Of a stretch of 64,000 bases of DNA, positions 17,399-25,889 are shown piece by piece. Source of the stretch: an uncultured Clostridia bacterium. GTDB lineage: Bacteria; Bacillota; Clostridia; Oscillospirales; Ruminococcaceae. Location of the stretch: positions 109,748 through 173,747 of the forward strand of contig CANQUJ010000002.1 in the NCBI GenBank assembly GCA_947627005.1. The letters are read 5' to 3'. Made by a program: the position numbers and the translations under genes. The notes under the pieces are model-generated. The model searched no databases and was not told the DNA's origin. It saw only the letters and a program-made list of their open reading frames with translations. Each line of letters starts with the position of its first letter. Position 1 is the stretch's first letter.

Positions 17399-17998
17399 TT
17401 ATTCGCCCTTGGCGCTGACAATGATTTTGTCGACTATTCCGTATTCCTTGGCCTCTTCGGCGGTCATATAGTGGTCTCTTTCGGTGTCCTGCCTAATCTG
17501 CTCGATCGGCTTGCCGGTATTTTCGGCAAGAAGCTTGTTAAGCATCTCTCTCGTCGCGAAGAGGTGGTCCGAATGGATCTTAATGTCGGTCGACTGGCCG
17601 GTAAGCCCGCCTCCGCCGATAAGCGGCTGGTGAATCAAAATCTCGCTGTGCGGAAGGGCTATTCTCTTCCCTTTTGCGCCGCCGGCGAGCAAAAACGCGC
17701 CCATCGAGGCCGCCATACCCACGCAAATGGTCGAGACGTCGGCCTTGACATACTGCATGGTGTCGTAAATCGCCATGCCCGAGGTTATCGAGCCGCCCGG
17801 GCTGTTGATGTAGAGGAATATATCCTTCTCGGAATCCTGGCTGTCTAAAAACAAAAGCTGAGCGACTACGACCGAAGCGGTGGCGTCGTTTACTTCGTCG
17901 GACAAAACGATTATCCTGTCGTTTAAAAGGCGGGAGAAAATATCGTAGAACCGCTCGCCGTGCCCTGTCTGTTCAATAACGTTAGGGACTAATGCCAT
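17399..17998 (-). CDS. clpP: ATP-dependent Clp protease proteolytic subunit ClpP
   Basis: 199 residues. Serine protease that forms a double heptameric barrel and degrades proteins delivered by ClpX or ClpC. The catalytic Ser98 lies in MAASMGAF and His123 in [11 protein letters not shown]; the Asp of the triad lies in the [11 protein letters not shown] segment. The first about 13 residues are the propeptide/axial loop region. It lies between tig and clpX. No CtsR-box-like repeat is evident upstream of tig or clpP, so heat-shock control by CtsR is not supported here. Confidence 0.97.
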   Translation of the reverse strand: MALVPNVIEQTGHGERFYDIFSRLLNDRIIVLSDEVNDATASVVVAQLLFLDSQDSEKDIFLYINSPGGSITSGMAIYDTMQYVKADVSTICVGMAASMGAFLLAGGAKGKRIALPHSEILIHQPLIGGGGLTGQSTDIKIHSDHLFATREMLNKLLAENTGKPIEQIRQDTERDHYMTAEEAKEYGIVDKIIVSAKGE

Positions 17999-18036
17999 TG
18001 TGTTTTCCTCCTTCTTGAATCTGAAAAATAAGGGAA

Positions 18037-19320
18037 TCAGGCGTTTTCGATTATCGCTGCGGCCTTGATCTCGTCTACCGCCTTAGAGACGGCGACGTCC
18101 TGTTTAAGGTCTTCCGCGGCGATGTATTTTTTAACGTCGTCTACCGGCATATTATACTGCTCGGCAATCTTTTTGTATTCTTCCTCGATCTCTTCGTCGG
18201 TGGGCTCGATCTTATTGTCGACCGCGTACTGCTCGAGCGCGAGGCGAAGCTTGACCTGCTTTTCGGCCTGCTCGCGATAGGTGGTGCGAAGGCTTTCTTC
18301 GGTCATGCCGGTGAATTGGAGATACATTTTAAGGTCTACCCCTTGATGAGAGAGGCGGTGCGAAAGATCGTCGATCATTTCGTTGACCTTGTTTTCATAC
18401 ATAACCTCGGGGATCTCGCCTTCGAGCTTTGAAATGACAGCTTCCATAATGGCGCTCTCGACGTCGGCCTCGGCGTGCTCTTCCGCGTGCTCTTCAAGGT
18501 GTTTTCTTACGTCCGCCTTAAGCTCGTCGACCGTCTCAAAGTCGGTGGCGTCTTTTACGAAATCGTCGTCAAGCTCGGGGACTTCGGTCTTTCTGATCTC
18601 GTGGAGCTTGATTTTGAATACTACCGGCGCGCCGGCAAGCTCTTTTGCCTGATAATCTTCGGGGAAGGTCACGTCGATATCGAACTCGTCGCCGATATTG
18701 TGGCCGACAACCTTTTCCTCGAATCCGGGGATAAACTGGCCGGAGCCGAGCTTAAGGGTATACTTTTCGGCCTTGCCGCCTTCGAACGCAACGCCGTCTT
18801 TGAATCCTTCAAAGTCGATGACTACGTCGTCGCCCTCTTGTGCGGGCCTGTCGTCGACGTTAATGCTTCTTGAGTTGCGCTCGCGCATATGGCCGATCTC
18901 GTGGTCTACCATCTCGTCGGTAACAGCATTGACGGTTTTGGTAACCTTTATTCCCTTGCAGTCGCCAACTTTAACGGTGGGCTTGACGGTGCATACAGCC
19001 TTGAATTTAACGCCTACGTCCTTTCCGACTTCGGTGACTTCGACCTCCGGCGGGCAGACGAGGATAAGCTCTGCCTCGTGAACGGCTTCTTCGACGGTTT
19101 CGCCGTAGATTGAGTTGACGGCTTCCTCATAGAAGACAGCTTCGCCGTATTGAGTTTCGATCATCTTTCTCGGCGCCTTTCCGGGGCGGAAGCCGGGAAC
19201 GTTGATTTTAGACTTGTTCTTGAGATATGCCTTTTGGCAGGCGTCTTCAAAGACCTCCGGCGAGACCTCTATCTCAAGTTCGTACTTGTTGGTTTCGATT
19301 TGGTTTTTTGACTTCAGCAT
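18037..19320 (-). CDS. tig: Trigger factor (ribosome-bound chaperone)
   Basis: 427 residues. The N-terminal ribosome-binding domain has the signature [13 protein letters not shown] near residue 43. A central FKBP-type peptidyl-prolyl isomerase domain (about 150-245) contains [19 protein letters not shown]. The C-terminal helical domain cradles nascent chains. It is first gene of the tig-clpP-clpX-rarA group and has a SD AGGAGG before the ATG. A -10-like TATAAT lies about 55 bases upstream, with a weak -35. Confidence 0.97.
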   Translation of the reverse strand: MLKSKNQIETNKYELEIEVSPEVFEDACQKAYLKNKSKINVPGFRPGKAPRKMIETQYGEAVFYEEAVNSIYGETVEEAVHEAELILVCPPEVEVTEVGKDVGVKFKAVCTVKPTVKVGDCKGIKVTKTVNAVTDEMVDHEIGHMRERNSRSINVDDRPAQEGDDVVIDFEGFKDGVAFEGGKAEKYTLKLGSGQFIPGFEEKVVGHNIGDEFDIDVTFPEDYQAKELAGAPVVFKIKLHEIRKTEVPELDDDFVKDATDFETVDELKADVRKHLEEHAEEHAEADVESAIMEAVISKLEGEIPEVMYENKVNEMIDDLSHRLSHQGVDLKMYLQFTGMTEESLRTTYREQAEKQVKLRLALEQYAVDNKIEPTDEEIEEEYKKIAEQYNMPVDDVKKYIAAEDLKQDVAVSKAVDEIKAAAIIENA

Positions 19321-19423
19321 ATAGTTGCCTCCTGTTATTTATGACTTTTATTCACTTACATTATTGCGCAGTTTATAATTATAACATAACGCGAAAATTA
19401 TTTCCACAGAAATTCCGAAAAAA

Positions 19424-20134
19424 CTATTTTTTGTGTGAAATGACAAGATTTGTTATATCGTAGGGGCAAAAATGTAAATAATCACCGGAAATTAGGCGAA
19501 ATTCTATCCCCTCGCGCTCGCCGATGATGGCGTTTTTATGGGCGTAGCCGTGTAAATGGCCGTAAAAACAGAGCTTTATTTCGTATTTGTGCAAAACGTC
19601 CATGATCTCGTCGTTGCGGTCTAATCCGTAGACCGGCGGGTAGTGCAAAAACACCGTCGGTTCAAGGCCGGCTTCTTTCGCCCCGATAATCGAGCGCTCG
19701 AGCCGTTGGGCTTCTCTTAAAATGACCTTTTTGTCCTGCGGCTCGGTTCCGTCGTTGATCCAGCCGCGGGTCCCGCATATCCCGATATTTTCATAGGCGC
19801 AAAAGCTGTTGTGCAAAATCTCAAGCGAAGTTATGCCGTTTTCTTTAAAGAAATTTTCGGCCTTGGTTTTTGTTGACCACCAATAGTCGTGATTGCCCTT
19901 TAAAATAATCTTTCTGCCGTTCAGCGAGTCGATAAATTTAAAGTCTTCGAGAGCGCCCGAAAGGCTCATCGCCCAGGAAATATCGCCCGGGATAACCACC
20001 GTATCGCCCGCCGACACCCGCTCGTTCCAGTTTTTTTCAAGCCTTAAAACGTGGTCGTTCCAGCCGAAAAAAACATCCATCGGTTTATCGGAAGAAAACG
20101 AAAGATGAAGGTCGGCAATGACAAATAATGACAA
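19424..20134 (-). CDS. Metallophosphoesterase (calcineurin-like)
   Basis: 236 residues from TTG at 20134, chosen because GGGAGGTGA lies seven bases upstream and the N-terminus then starts at (M)SLFVIADLHLSF, the usual family beginning. Metal-binding motifs are present in order: DLH (ADLHLS), GDISWAMS (GDxx), GNHDYWW (GNHD), HYPPVYG and GHLHGYAH (GHxH). This places it in the YkuE/SbcD-like calcineurin superfamily, hydrolysing phosphoesters with a dinuclear metal centre. The substrate is unknown. It lies upstream of tig on the same strand and diverges from the DUF1540 gene. Confidence 0.9.
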   Translation of the reverse strand: MSLFVIADLHLSFSSDKPMDVFFGWNDHVLRLEKNWNERVSAGDTVVIPGDISWAMSLSGALEDFKFIDSLNGRKIILKGNHDYWWSTKTKAENFFKENGITSLEILHNSFCAYENIGICGTRGWINDGTEPQDKKVILREAQRLERSIIGAKEAGLEPTVFLHYPPVYGLDRNDEIMDVLHKYEIKLCFYGHLHGYAHKNAIIGEREGIEFRLISGDYLHFCPYDITNLVISHKK

Positions 20135-20223
20135 ATGGTCACCTCCCGAATACGGCGGCGCCGCCGAAGCATAATAGTTGTGCAAGAAATTGCGTATAAT
20201 TTAACCGAACGGAGATCGATACC

Positions 20224-20391
20224 ATGGAAAAAGAACGGATCTACGGAATAAAATGCGGCGTGTCAAGCTGCGAATACAACCGCGACGACCGCGAATGCGT
20301 CGCGGGGAAGATAGACGTTTGCTGCTGCGGCTGCCAAAGCCCGGAATGTTCGGCGCAGACCGAATGTAAGACCTTTAAGCCCAAGCATTAA
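20224..20391 (+). CDS. DUF1540 domain small cysteine-rich protein
   Basis: 55 residues, MEKERIYGIKCGVSSCEYN at the start. It carries the DUF1540 pattern: I-x-C-x-V-x-S-C-x-Y-N, then C-x-A near the centre, and T-x-C-x-T-F at the end, with nine cysteines in total. Proteins of this type are small, probably metal-binding, and widespread in spore-forming Clostridia; function unknown. CGGAG lies nine bases before the ATG, TATAAT at 20195-20200 is a likely -10, and a terminator follows. It is transcribed alone against its neighbours. Confidence 0.88.
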   Translation: MEKERIYGIKCGVSSCEYNRDDRECVAGKIDVCCCGCQSPECSAQTECKTFKPKH

Positions 20392-20402
20392 AACCCCAAC
20401 CT

Positions 20403-20432
20403 GCCCGCCGCAAAAAGCGGGCGGTTATTTTA
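20403..20432 (+). terminator. Terminator of the DUF1540 gene, overlapping the 3' end of thrC
   Basis: Stem GCCCGC/GCGGGC (20403-20408, 20417-20422), 8-base A-rich loop, then GGTTATTTT. Its A-rich complement could also help stop the convergent thrC transcript. Confidence 0.75.
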
Positions 20433-21921
20433 TCTTCAAAAGCGAATAGACCGCGCCGAGCATCTCGGTCTTTTCGACCGAGCCGGTAAAGCGGGGCTTT
20501 TTGGTCTTAAGCTCAGAAAGCGCTTTCGGGATATCCATTCCGCTGATTTCGTTTAATCTGTCCGCCATCTCAAATTCGTCGCGATACTCCCCATTTGCGC
20601 CAAGGGCTTCAAGCACCGCCGCGGGGAATTTATAAGGGCTCGCGGTAGAGGCTATGACCGCGCAGTCGCAGTCGCCGGTATCTTTGACGAACTTGTCGTA
20701 TACTCCCACCGCGACGGCGGTGTGGGTGTCTATCGTATAGCCGTATTCGGCGTTTATCTTTCCGATGGTCGCCTTGGTCTCGTCTTCGGTGCAGAAGTCT
20801 GCATAGAAAAGCTCTTTTATAGAGCGCTTAATGTCGTCGTTGACTTCAAATCTGCCGGTCGCCGAAAGCTCTGAATAAATAGACTTTACATATTCCGAGT
20901 CGCCGCCGCTTAGGTGATAGATAAGGCGCTCGAGGTTGGAGGAAATCAAGATATCCATCGAAGGCGAGATCGTTGTATAGAACCTTCTGTTGCGGTCGTA
21001 TACGCCGGTGCGGATAAAGTCGGTCAAAACGTTGTTTGAGTTGGAGGCGCAGATGAGCTTTTTGATCGGAACGCCCATCTTTTTGGCGTAGTATGCGGCG
21101 AGAATGTTGCCGAAGTTGCCGGTAGGAACGCAGACGTTTATTTTCTCTCCGAGCGAGATCTTGCCGTCGTGAACGAGCTGCGCGTAGCTTGAGACGTAGT
21201 AGACAATCTGCGGCGCAAGGCGGCCCCAGTTAATCGAGTTGGCGCTCGAGAACATAATGCCGTTGTCCGAAAGAACCTTTGCGACCTCCGGGTCGGTAAA
21301 AATCTTTTTAACGCCGGTCTGGGCGTCGTCGAAGTTGCCCTTTATCGCGCAGACCCCGACGTTGTTCCCCTCTTGGGTGGTCATCTGAAGCTTTTGCATC
21401 GCGCTTACGCCGTTTTCGGGGTAGAATACGAGAATCTCCGTCCCGGGGGCGTCTTTAAATCCTTCAAGGGCGGCCTTGCCGGTGTCGCCCGAGGTCGCGA
21501 CCAAAATGCAGACCTTTTTATCCACCCCCGCCTTTTTGACCGAAGTCGTTAAAAGATGGGGAAGAATTTGCAGCGCCATATCTTTAAACGCGCAGGTCGG
21601 GCCATGCCAAAGTTCGAGGATATTCTCGCCTTTTTTAAGCTCGCGAAGCTCCATAACGTTTTCGGTATCGAAGCCGCCGCTTGAGTATGCGCTGTTTACG
21701 CAGTTTTTAATCTCGTCTTCCGAAAAATCCGTCAAAAACTTTGAAAACACCCTCTGCGCTCTCTCGGGGTATCCCAAGCCGCCGAGGTCTTTAATCTCAT
21801 CAAGGCTTAAAGAAGGGATAGACTCGGGAACATGAAGGCCGCCGTCGCGGCTTATGCCCGAAACGATAGCCTCGGCCGAAGTGATTTTTAAGCTGCTGTC
21901 TCTTGTGCTTTGATAAAACAT
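20425..21921 (-). CDS. thrC: Threonine synthase
   Basis: 498 residues. PLP enzyme converting O-phosphohomoserine to threonine, the last step of threonine synthesis. The N-terminal part has the class II threonine synthase start (MFYQSTRD, ISRDGGLHVPE). The PLP-binding lysine is in GPTCAFKDMALQ near residue 111, and the phosphate-binding loop is VATSGDTGKAALEGF near 141. It is the last gene of the lepB-rbgA-rnhB-yraN group, 27 bases after yraN. No threonine-specific regulatory element was seen. Confidence 0.96.
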   Translation of the reverse strand: MFYQSTRDSSLKITSAEAIVSGISRDGGLHVPESIPSLSLDEIKDLGGLGYPERAQRVFSKFLTDFSEDEIKNCVNSAYSSGGFDTENVMELRELKKGENILELWHGPTCAFKDMALQILPHLLTTSVKKAGVDKKVCILVATSGDTGKAALEGFKDAPGTEILVFYPENGVSAMQKLQMTTQEGNNVGVCAIKGNFDDAQTGVKKIFTDPEVAKVLSDNGIMFSSANSINWGRLAPQIVYYVSSYAQLVHDGKISLGEKINVCVPTGNFGNILAAYYAKKMGVPIKKLICASNSNNVLTDFIRTGVYDRNRRFYTTISPSMDILISSNLERLIYHLSGGDSEYVKSIYSELSATGRFEVNDDIKRSIKELFYADFCTEDETKATIGKINAEYGYTIDTHTAVAVGVYDKFVKDTGDCDCAVIASTASPYKFPAAVLEALGANGEYRDEFEMADRLNEISGMDIPKALSELKTKKPRFTGSVEKTEMLGAVYSLLKIK

Positions 21922-21948
21922 ACCGTTTACCTCTCTTGAATCTTTTAT

Positions 21949-22305
21949 TTAAGCGGTAAATGCCCGCTGGATATACTTGAATCCGACTACCCTTTTTCCG
22001 CAAAGCTCTACCACCGCGACGTCGAAAACGCAGCTTTGTTCGGCCTCGTTTTTTAAAAGATAGGCGTTCGCGGCCTTGATTATTCGGGCGATTTTCTGCG
22101 GGGTGATCGCTTCGTCCCCGCCCGAAAGAGCGCCGCGCTTTCTCGTCTTGACCTCTACGATATGGATAAGCCCGCCCTTTTTTGCGACTATGTCGAGCTC
22201 TCCGCCTCTAATGCAGAAGTTTCGGCAAAGGATCTCGCAGCCCTTTGAGGCGAGGTATTCGGCGGTATAGTCTTCGCCGATGTTTCCGATCTCGCGCGAG
22301 GTCAT
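21949..22305 (-). CDS. YraN family (UPF0102) nuclease-fold protein
   Basis: 118 residues. The family signature is complete: GNIGEDYTAEYLASKGCEIL, then GGELDIVAKKGGLIHIVEVKTRK, which gives the restriction-endonuclease-like D...E-x-K motif, and a final RFDVAVVEL-type strand (VFDVAVVEL). YraN proteins have a Holliday-junction-resolvase-like fold and usually lie next to rnhB, as here. Enzymatic function remains unproven for the family. It starts 12 bases after rnhB. Confidence 0.9.
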   Translation of the reverse strand: MTSREIGNIGEDYTAEYLASKGCEILCRNFCIRGGELDIVAKKGGLIHIVEVKTRKRGALSGGDEAITPQKIARIIKAANAYLLKNEAEQSCVFDVAVVELCGKRVVGFKYIQRAFTA

Positions 22306-22317
22306 TCGCTCACCCTC

Positions 22318-22911
22318 TCAATGGATTTTCTTTAAAAAGGACATTCTGTGGACCGGGCTCGGTCCGTATTTTTTTATCATTTCGTAGTGAAGCTTGGTCC
22401 CGTAGCCCTTGTGTTTTGAAAAAAGGTATTCGGGGTATTGCCTGTCTAATTCCGCCATATATCTGTCTCTCGATACCTTTGCGAGGATCGACGCGGCGGC
22501 TATCGTCTGGCTGGTTCCGTCGCCCTTGACTATCGCTCTGACGTTCCCCGAAACGTTCGGGGTTTTGTTGCCGTCGATAAGGGCGATATCATAGCTTTTA
22601 TTAAGCCCCTCTATCGCGCGCTTAATCGCGAGCATTGCGGCGTTTAAAATATTCAGCCGCTCGATCTCTTCTATCGAGGCGGTCGCAACGCAGTAGGCCT
22701 CGGCCTTTTCGATTATTACGTCGTAAAGCTCTTCCCGCTTTTTTTCGGAGAGCTTTTTGGAGTCGTTCACTCCGTCGATAACGCAGTCGGGCGGAAGTAT
22801 CACTGCGGCGGCGTAAACGTCGCCAGCCAAGGGGCCTCTGCCCGCTTCGTCCGCCCCGGCTATGACCGGAAATTCGCCCCTTAGCGAAGAATCAAATTCA
22901 AACAAGGTCAT
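22318..22911 (-). CDS. rnhB: Ribonuclease HII
   Basis: 197 residues. Removes ribonucleotides misincorporated into DNA and RNA from RNA-DNA hybrids. Catalytic acidic residues lie in AGADEAGRGPLAGDVYAA (DE at about 19-20) and ALIDGNKTP (Asp near 117). GDGTSQTIAAASILAKVSRD and HKGYGTKLHYE are type 2 RNase H signatures. The start overlaps the rbgA stop (ATGA), so it is coupled to rbgA. The order lepB-rbgA-rnhB is widely conserved in Firmicutes. Confidence 0.97.
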   Translation of the reverse strand: MTLFEFDSSLRGEFPVIAGADEAGRGPLAGDVYAAAVILPPDCVIDGVNDSKKLSEKKREELYDVIIEKAEAYCVATASIEEIERLNILNAAMLAIKRAIEGLNKSYDIALIDGNKTPNVSGNVRAIVKGDGTSQTIAAASILAKVSRDRYMAELDRQYPEYLFSKHKGYGTKLHYEMIKKYGPSPVHRMSFLKKIH

Positions 22912-23783
22912 AATTCAAGCCCCTCCGGAAGCTCGAGGGTTATCCTTCCGAGCTTTTGAGAGCGAAATTCGTCGAGCAGAACCGCTGCGGTGCGCTCGTA
23001 GTTTATCTCCCCTCCCGAGACTAAAAATCCCCTTTTGCGGCCTATCGCCTCGAAAACCTCGAGGTCGGTCATATCGTCGGAAATTTCAATCCCGTAGCGG
23101 GATTTTATCGCCCCGGGCGAAGAGCTTCGCAGCTTTTCGACGAACACGAGCGCAAGAGTCTCTTGGTCGAGGATATCGTCTTTAATCGCGCCGGTAAACG
23201 CGAGCGAAAGCCCGACGTTTTTGTCTTCAAACTTCGGGGCCAAAACGCCCGGAGTGTCAAGCAGCTCGCAGCCGGCCTCGAGCTTTATCCACTGTTTTCC
23301 TCGGGTGACGCCGGGGCGGTCTTCGACCTTCGCCCTTTTAGACCCCGCGAGCCTGTTTATAAGCGCTGATTTCCCGACGTTCGGGATACCTACCGCCATG
23401 ATTCTCACCGGGCGGCCGACCATTCCCTTGGATTCCCACCTTGCGATATCCTCTTTTAAAACGCTTCTTACGAGCGGAAGAACGCGGTTTATGTTCCTGC
23501 CGGTCTTACAGTCGGTCGCAAGGGCGGGTATTCCGAGGGCCTTATATCTTTCGAGCCAAAGCTTGGTCGCGGATTCGTCGGCGGCGTCGGCCTTGTTTAA
23601 AAGCAAAATCTCCGGCTTTCGGCCGATAAGCTTTGCAATCTCGGGGTTGCGGGAGGAATATGGGATTCTGGCGTCGGTGACTTCTATGACCGCGTCTACA
23701 AGCTTAAGGTTTTCGGCGATAAGGCGGCGGGTTTTGGCCATATGCCCCGGGAACCACTGTATATTAAGTTCGAGGTCCGCTAT
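22908..23783 (-). CDS. rbgA: Ribosome biogenesis GTPase RbgA (YlqF), non-canonical start
   Basis: 291 residues if begun at ATA 23783. A circularly permuted GTPase needed for late 50S assembly: G4 LLNKADAAD, G1 GIPNVGKSALINRL, G3 DTPGVLAPKF. The family's invariant N-terminus NIQWFPGHMAKTRR is encoded here, but its final Met (23741) is the first ATG; all codons between it and the lepB stop lack ATG, GTG or TTG. AAAGGA (23793-23798) is nine bases before ATA 23783. CTG 23792 overlaps the lepB stop but has no spacing from the ribosome site. The gene identity is certain; the exact start is not. Confidence 0.93.
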   Translation of the reverse strand: MADLELNIQWFPGHMAKTRRLIAENLKLVDAVIEVTDARIPYSSRNPEIAKLIGRKPEILLLNKADAADESATKLWLERYKALGIPALATDCKTGRNINRVLPLVRSVLKEDIARWESKGMVGRPVRIMAVGIPNVGKSALINRLAGSKRAKVEDRPGVTRGKQWIKLEAGCELLDTPGVLAPKFEDKNVGLSLAFTGAIKDDILDQETLALVFVEKLRSSSPGAIKSRYGIEISDDMTDLEVFEAIGRKRGFLVSGGEINYERTAAVLLDEFRSQKLGRITLELPEGLEL

Positions 23784-23788
23784 TTTTA

Positions 23789-24373
23789 TCAGTCCTTTGC
23801 CGATGTTTTATACAGCCCGCCGAATTTTTCGAGCGGGAATATTCTCAATACCGCCTTGCCCAAAATGTCTTCCCTGTCGACAAATCCGACGTATGCGCTG
23901 CGCGAATCGGTGGATTCCTGGCGGTTGTCCCCCATCACGAAATACTTCCCCTCGGGGACTTTTATCGGGTAGTTGTAGTTGGATTCGCGGTCGGTGGTGA
24001 TGTTCGGGATACCCTCTATCTCAAACAATTCGCCGTCGACGTATACCTTTCCGGCGTCGAAGTCTATATCGACCTCCTGCCCGCCCTTGGCGACGACCCT
24101 TTTGACGATGACCTTTCCGAGCCCCTCGCAGTTGCATGCGACTATATCGCCCTGCGCGGGCTTATAGCCGAAGGAGCGAAGGATCAAGAAGTCGTTCTCG
24201 ACTAAAGTCGGCTGCATCGACCTGCCCTCTACCCTTGCGGTTCTCGCGACGAAGGTAAACACGAGTATGACCCAGATAAAGGTTATGCAGATGGTTTTGA
24301 GCCAATCGAGTATCTCGTCGACGAGGGAGAGCTTTTCTTTCGTTTTATTTTTAGGGGTTTTATCTTCTGACAT
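23789..24373 (-). CDS. lepB: Signal peptidase I
   Basis: 194 residues from ATG 24373, with AGGTGA nine bases before it; a GTG three codons earlier is less well placed. A membrane-anchored peptidase that removes signal peptides of exported proteins. One N-terminal transmembrane segment (about 28-50) is followed by the catalytic serine in EGRSMQPTL, the lysine general base in VIVKRVVAKGGQEV, and the C-terminal box GDNRQESTDSRSAYVGFV. It heads the lepB-rbgA-rnhB-yraN-thrC operon, downstream of rplS. Confidence 0.96.
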   Translation of the reverse strand: MSEDKTPKNKTKEKLSLVDEILDWLKTICITFIWVILVFTFVARTARVEGRSMQPTLVENDFLILRSFGYKPAQGDIVACNCEGLGKVIVKRVVAKGGQEVDIDFDAGKVYVDGELFEIEGIPNITTDRESNYNYPIKVPEGKYFVMGDNRQESTDSRSAYVGFVDREDILGKAVLRIFPLEKFGGLYKTSAKD

Positions 24374-24410
24374 ATAGCTCACTCACCTTCGGAAAATTAC
24401 ATACGAATTT

Positions 24411-24439
24411 ATTGTAACAAATTTCCCGCCGAATTGCAA
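24411..24439 (-). promoter_or_regulatory. Sigma-A promoter of the lepB operon
   Basis: Minus strand TTGCAA (24434-24439), 17-base spacer, TACAAT (24411-24416), directly after the rplS terminator. Confidence 0.85.
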
Positions 24440-24450
24440 GAGATATAGCG

Positions 24451-24482
24451 CAAAAAAATACAGGAATCCGAAAGACTCCTGC
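24451..24482 (-). terminator. Rho-independent terminator of rplS
   Basis: Minus-strand hairpin GCAGGAGTC...GATTCCTG, followed by seven Ts (24452-24458), 17 bases after the rplS stop. Confidence 0.85.
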
Positions 24483-24498
24483 ATTTTTTGTGTGCTTA

Positions 24499-24843
24499 TC
24501 AGCGAAGGGCGTCTTTGGTCTTGGCGGCCTTGCCGACGCGGTCGCGGAGATAATAGAGCTTCGCGCGGCGAACCTTGGCCTTGCGAACGACCTCGACCTT
24601 CTCTACTACCGGAGAATGAAGCGGGAATACCCTTTCGCAGCCGCAGCCGTGGGCAACCCTGCGAACCGTAAAGGTTTCGCTTACGCCGCCGTGCTTGCGG
24701 GCGATGACGGTTCCTTCAAACGCCTGTATTCTCGATTTGTCGCCTTCCTGAATCCTTACGGAGACGCGAACGGTGTCGCCTACTCCGAATTCGGGGACGG
24801 TTTCTTTAAGGCTCGATTCGGAAATGAGCTTCAATGCGTCCAT
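24499..24843 (-). CDS. rplS: 50S ribosomal protein L19
   Basis: 114 residues, standard length. Typical L19 features: [29 protein letters not shown] and a C-terminal basic stretch [24 protein letters not shown]19 lies at the 30S-50S interface. AAAGGAGGT precedes the ATG. It has its own promoter and terminator and a leader of about 150 bases, so autogenous control through the leader is possible but not shown. The order rplS-lepB-rbgA-rnhB is conserved in Firmicutes, but trmD and rimM are not adjacent here. Confidence 0.97.
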   Translation of the reverse strand: MDALKLISESSLKETVPEFGVGDTVRVSVRIQEGDKSRIQAFEGTVIARKHGGVSETFTVRRVAHGCGCERVFPLHSPVVEKVEVVRKAKVRRAKLYYLRDRVGKAAKTKDALR

Positions 24844-25003
24844 ATTCTGATGGACCTCCTTTAAAAGATTTCAGATGTTCATACGCCCCAGCCGGCCTTT
24901 ATATGCCGCATTATAACGGAGCCAGAGGACTATCCGCTTTAGTATCGCAACTAAACCCTGCCGAAAATAAAGAAGACTTTTCGGCCGAATCAAATGCCTT
25001 AAT

Positions 25004-25032
25004 ATTATATCACAGCGGCGGCGGGTAATCAA
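25004..25032 (-). promoter_or_regulatory. Sigma-A promoter of rplS
   Basis: Minus strand TTGATT (25027-25032), 17-base spacer, TATAAT (25004-25009). The resulting leader (about 24844-24997) is long for a ribosomal protein gene and could hold a protein-binding structure; a second TATAAT-like box is present near 24913 but lacks a -35. Confidence 0.8.
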
Positions 25033-25090
25033 TAGTGCAATATGCAAAATTTTCTTTGGTATAAAGCGGGAAATTCGTCAAAAGCGACAA

Positions 25091-25645
25091 TCAGCAGTCC
25101 AAAAGATAGGATAGCGCGATAAATCCAAGCGAAAACAGCCGCGATGGACCCTCTATCCGGCTAAGATATGCCGCCCCGAAAATCGCCGTCGCGGCTATGA
25201 TTGCGGAAAACGCAGCCGAGACCGCCCTTAGCGCCCTATCGTTTTTATAAAATATCAGCGAAAGAAGCCTTCCGCCGTCGAAATAGGATATCGGAAGAAG
25301 GTTGAACCCCGCGAGGCAAAGGTTTATCGCCGAGGGCGCGCCCTTTAAAACCATCGCCGAAAAAAGGTTTACGGCCGGCCCTGCGAGATATATCGCGGCC
25401 TGTTTTATCGGGCTTAAAAGCGAGACCCCGCCGCTTTTTATCGAGATTCCGGCGCCGTAGAGCTTTATTTCTTCGACTCTTGCGCCGAAAAGCTTCATGG
25501 CGATAAGGTGGCCGAGCTCGTGGATCAAGCAGAACAAAAGCGCAAGCGCGCCGAGGCGGTCTTCGCTTAAAGTCGTTATCGCAAAGACGAAAAAGAAGCC
25601 GAAAGTAAGGCTTATCCGAAAATTTTTGAGCGTAAAGGAAATCAT
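25091..25645 (-). CDS. Site-2-protease family membrane metalloprotease (SpoIVFB-like)
   Basis: 184 residues with about five hydrophobic segments. Zinc motif LIHELGHLIA at about 40-49 (HExxH), and GPAVNLFSA and NLLPISYFDGGRLL, the latter the N-x-x-P...F/L-D-G motif of M50 proteases. It lacks CBS or PDZ domains, close to the minimal SpoIVFB type that cleaves pro-SigK within the membrane. Whether it has that role here is inference from family and from its place after spoVM. No ribosome-binding site is visible before ATG 25645, suggesting weak or special expression. Confidence 0.82.
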   Translation of the reverse strand: MISFTLKNFRISLTFGFFFVFAITTLSEDRLGALALLFCLIHELGHLIAMKLFGARVEEIKLYGAGISIKSGGVSLLSPIKQAAIYLAGPAVNLFSAMVLKGAPSAINLCLAGFNLLPISYFDGGRLLSLIFYKNDRALRAVSAAFSAIIAATAIFGAAYLSRIEGPSRLFSLGFIALSYLLDC

Positions 25646-25663
25646 AAGCTATAATATTCGGAC

Positions 25664-25708
25664 GGCGAAAAAATATGCGCAGGCCCGCGGCGAACCGCAA
25701 GCCTGCGC
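25664..25708 (-). terminator. Rho-independent terminator after spoVM
   Basis: Minus-strand stem GCGCAGGCTTGCGG/CCGCGGGCCTGCGC with a TTCG loop (25677-25708), followed by ATATTTTTTC. It would end the long yicC-to-spoVM gene series. Confidence 0.85.
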
Positions 25709-25724
25709 GGCGCATACCCGAAAA

Positions 25725-25814
25725 TCAGCAGGACGGAGAATCCTTGGATACGCCGAATATAAGGCGCAGGATTCCCGAAATAAGCTTGCAGGGCTTTTTT
25801 ACGATTACCTTCAT
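25725..25814 (-). CDS. spoVM: Stage V sporulation protein SpoVM
   Basis: 29 residues: MKVIVKKPCKLISGILR, then LIFGVSKDSPSC. SpoVM is a 26-residue amphipathic helix that binds the convex forespore membrane and anchors the SpoIVA coat base. The pattern K-x-P-(x)-K-[FL]-[LI]-x-G-I-[VL]-R-x-[MI]-[LF]-G is kept, including the proline that bends the peptide; one Cys is inserted after it and the tail is slightly longer and Cys-ended. A very strong ribosome site (GGAGGAAGG) lies seven bases before the ATG. It follows rsgA by 75 bases; in B. subtilis spoVM also follows the prpC-prkC-rsgA cluster. Recognised from similarity remembered for the family and from synteny. Confidence 0.85.
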   Translation of the reverse strand: MKVIVKKPCKLISGILRLIFGVSKDSPSC

Positions 25815-25889
25815 ATTCCTTCCTCCAATTATGTAGCTGATAACGGCGTTCCGCCGCTCTTTACATAATATTCATCGGGGGAAAAATTG

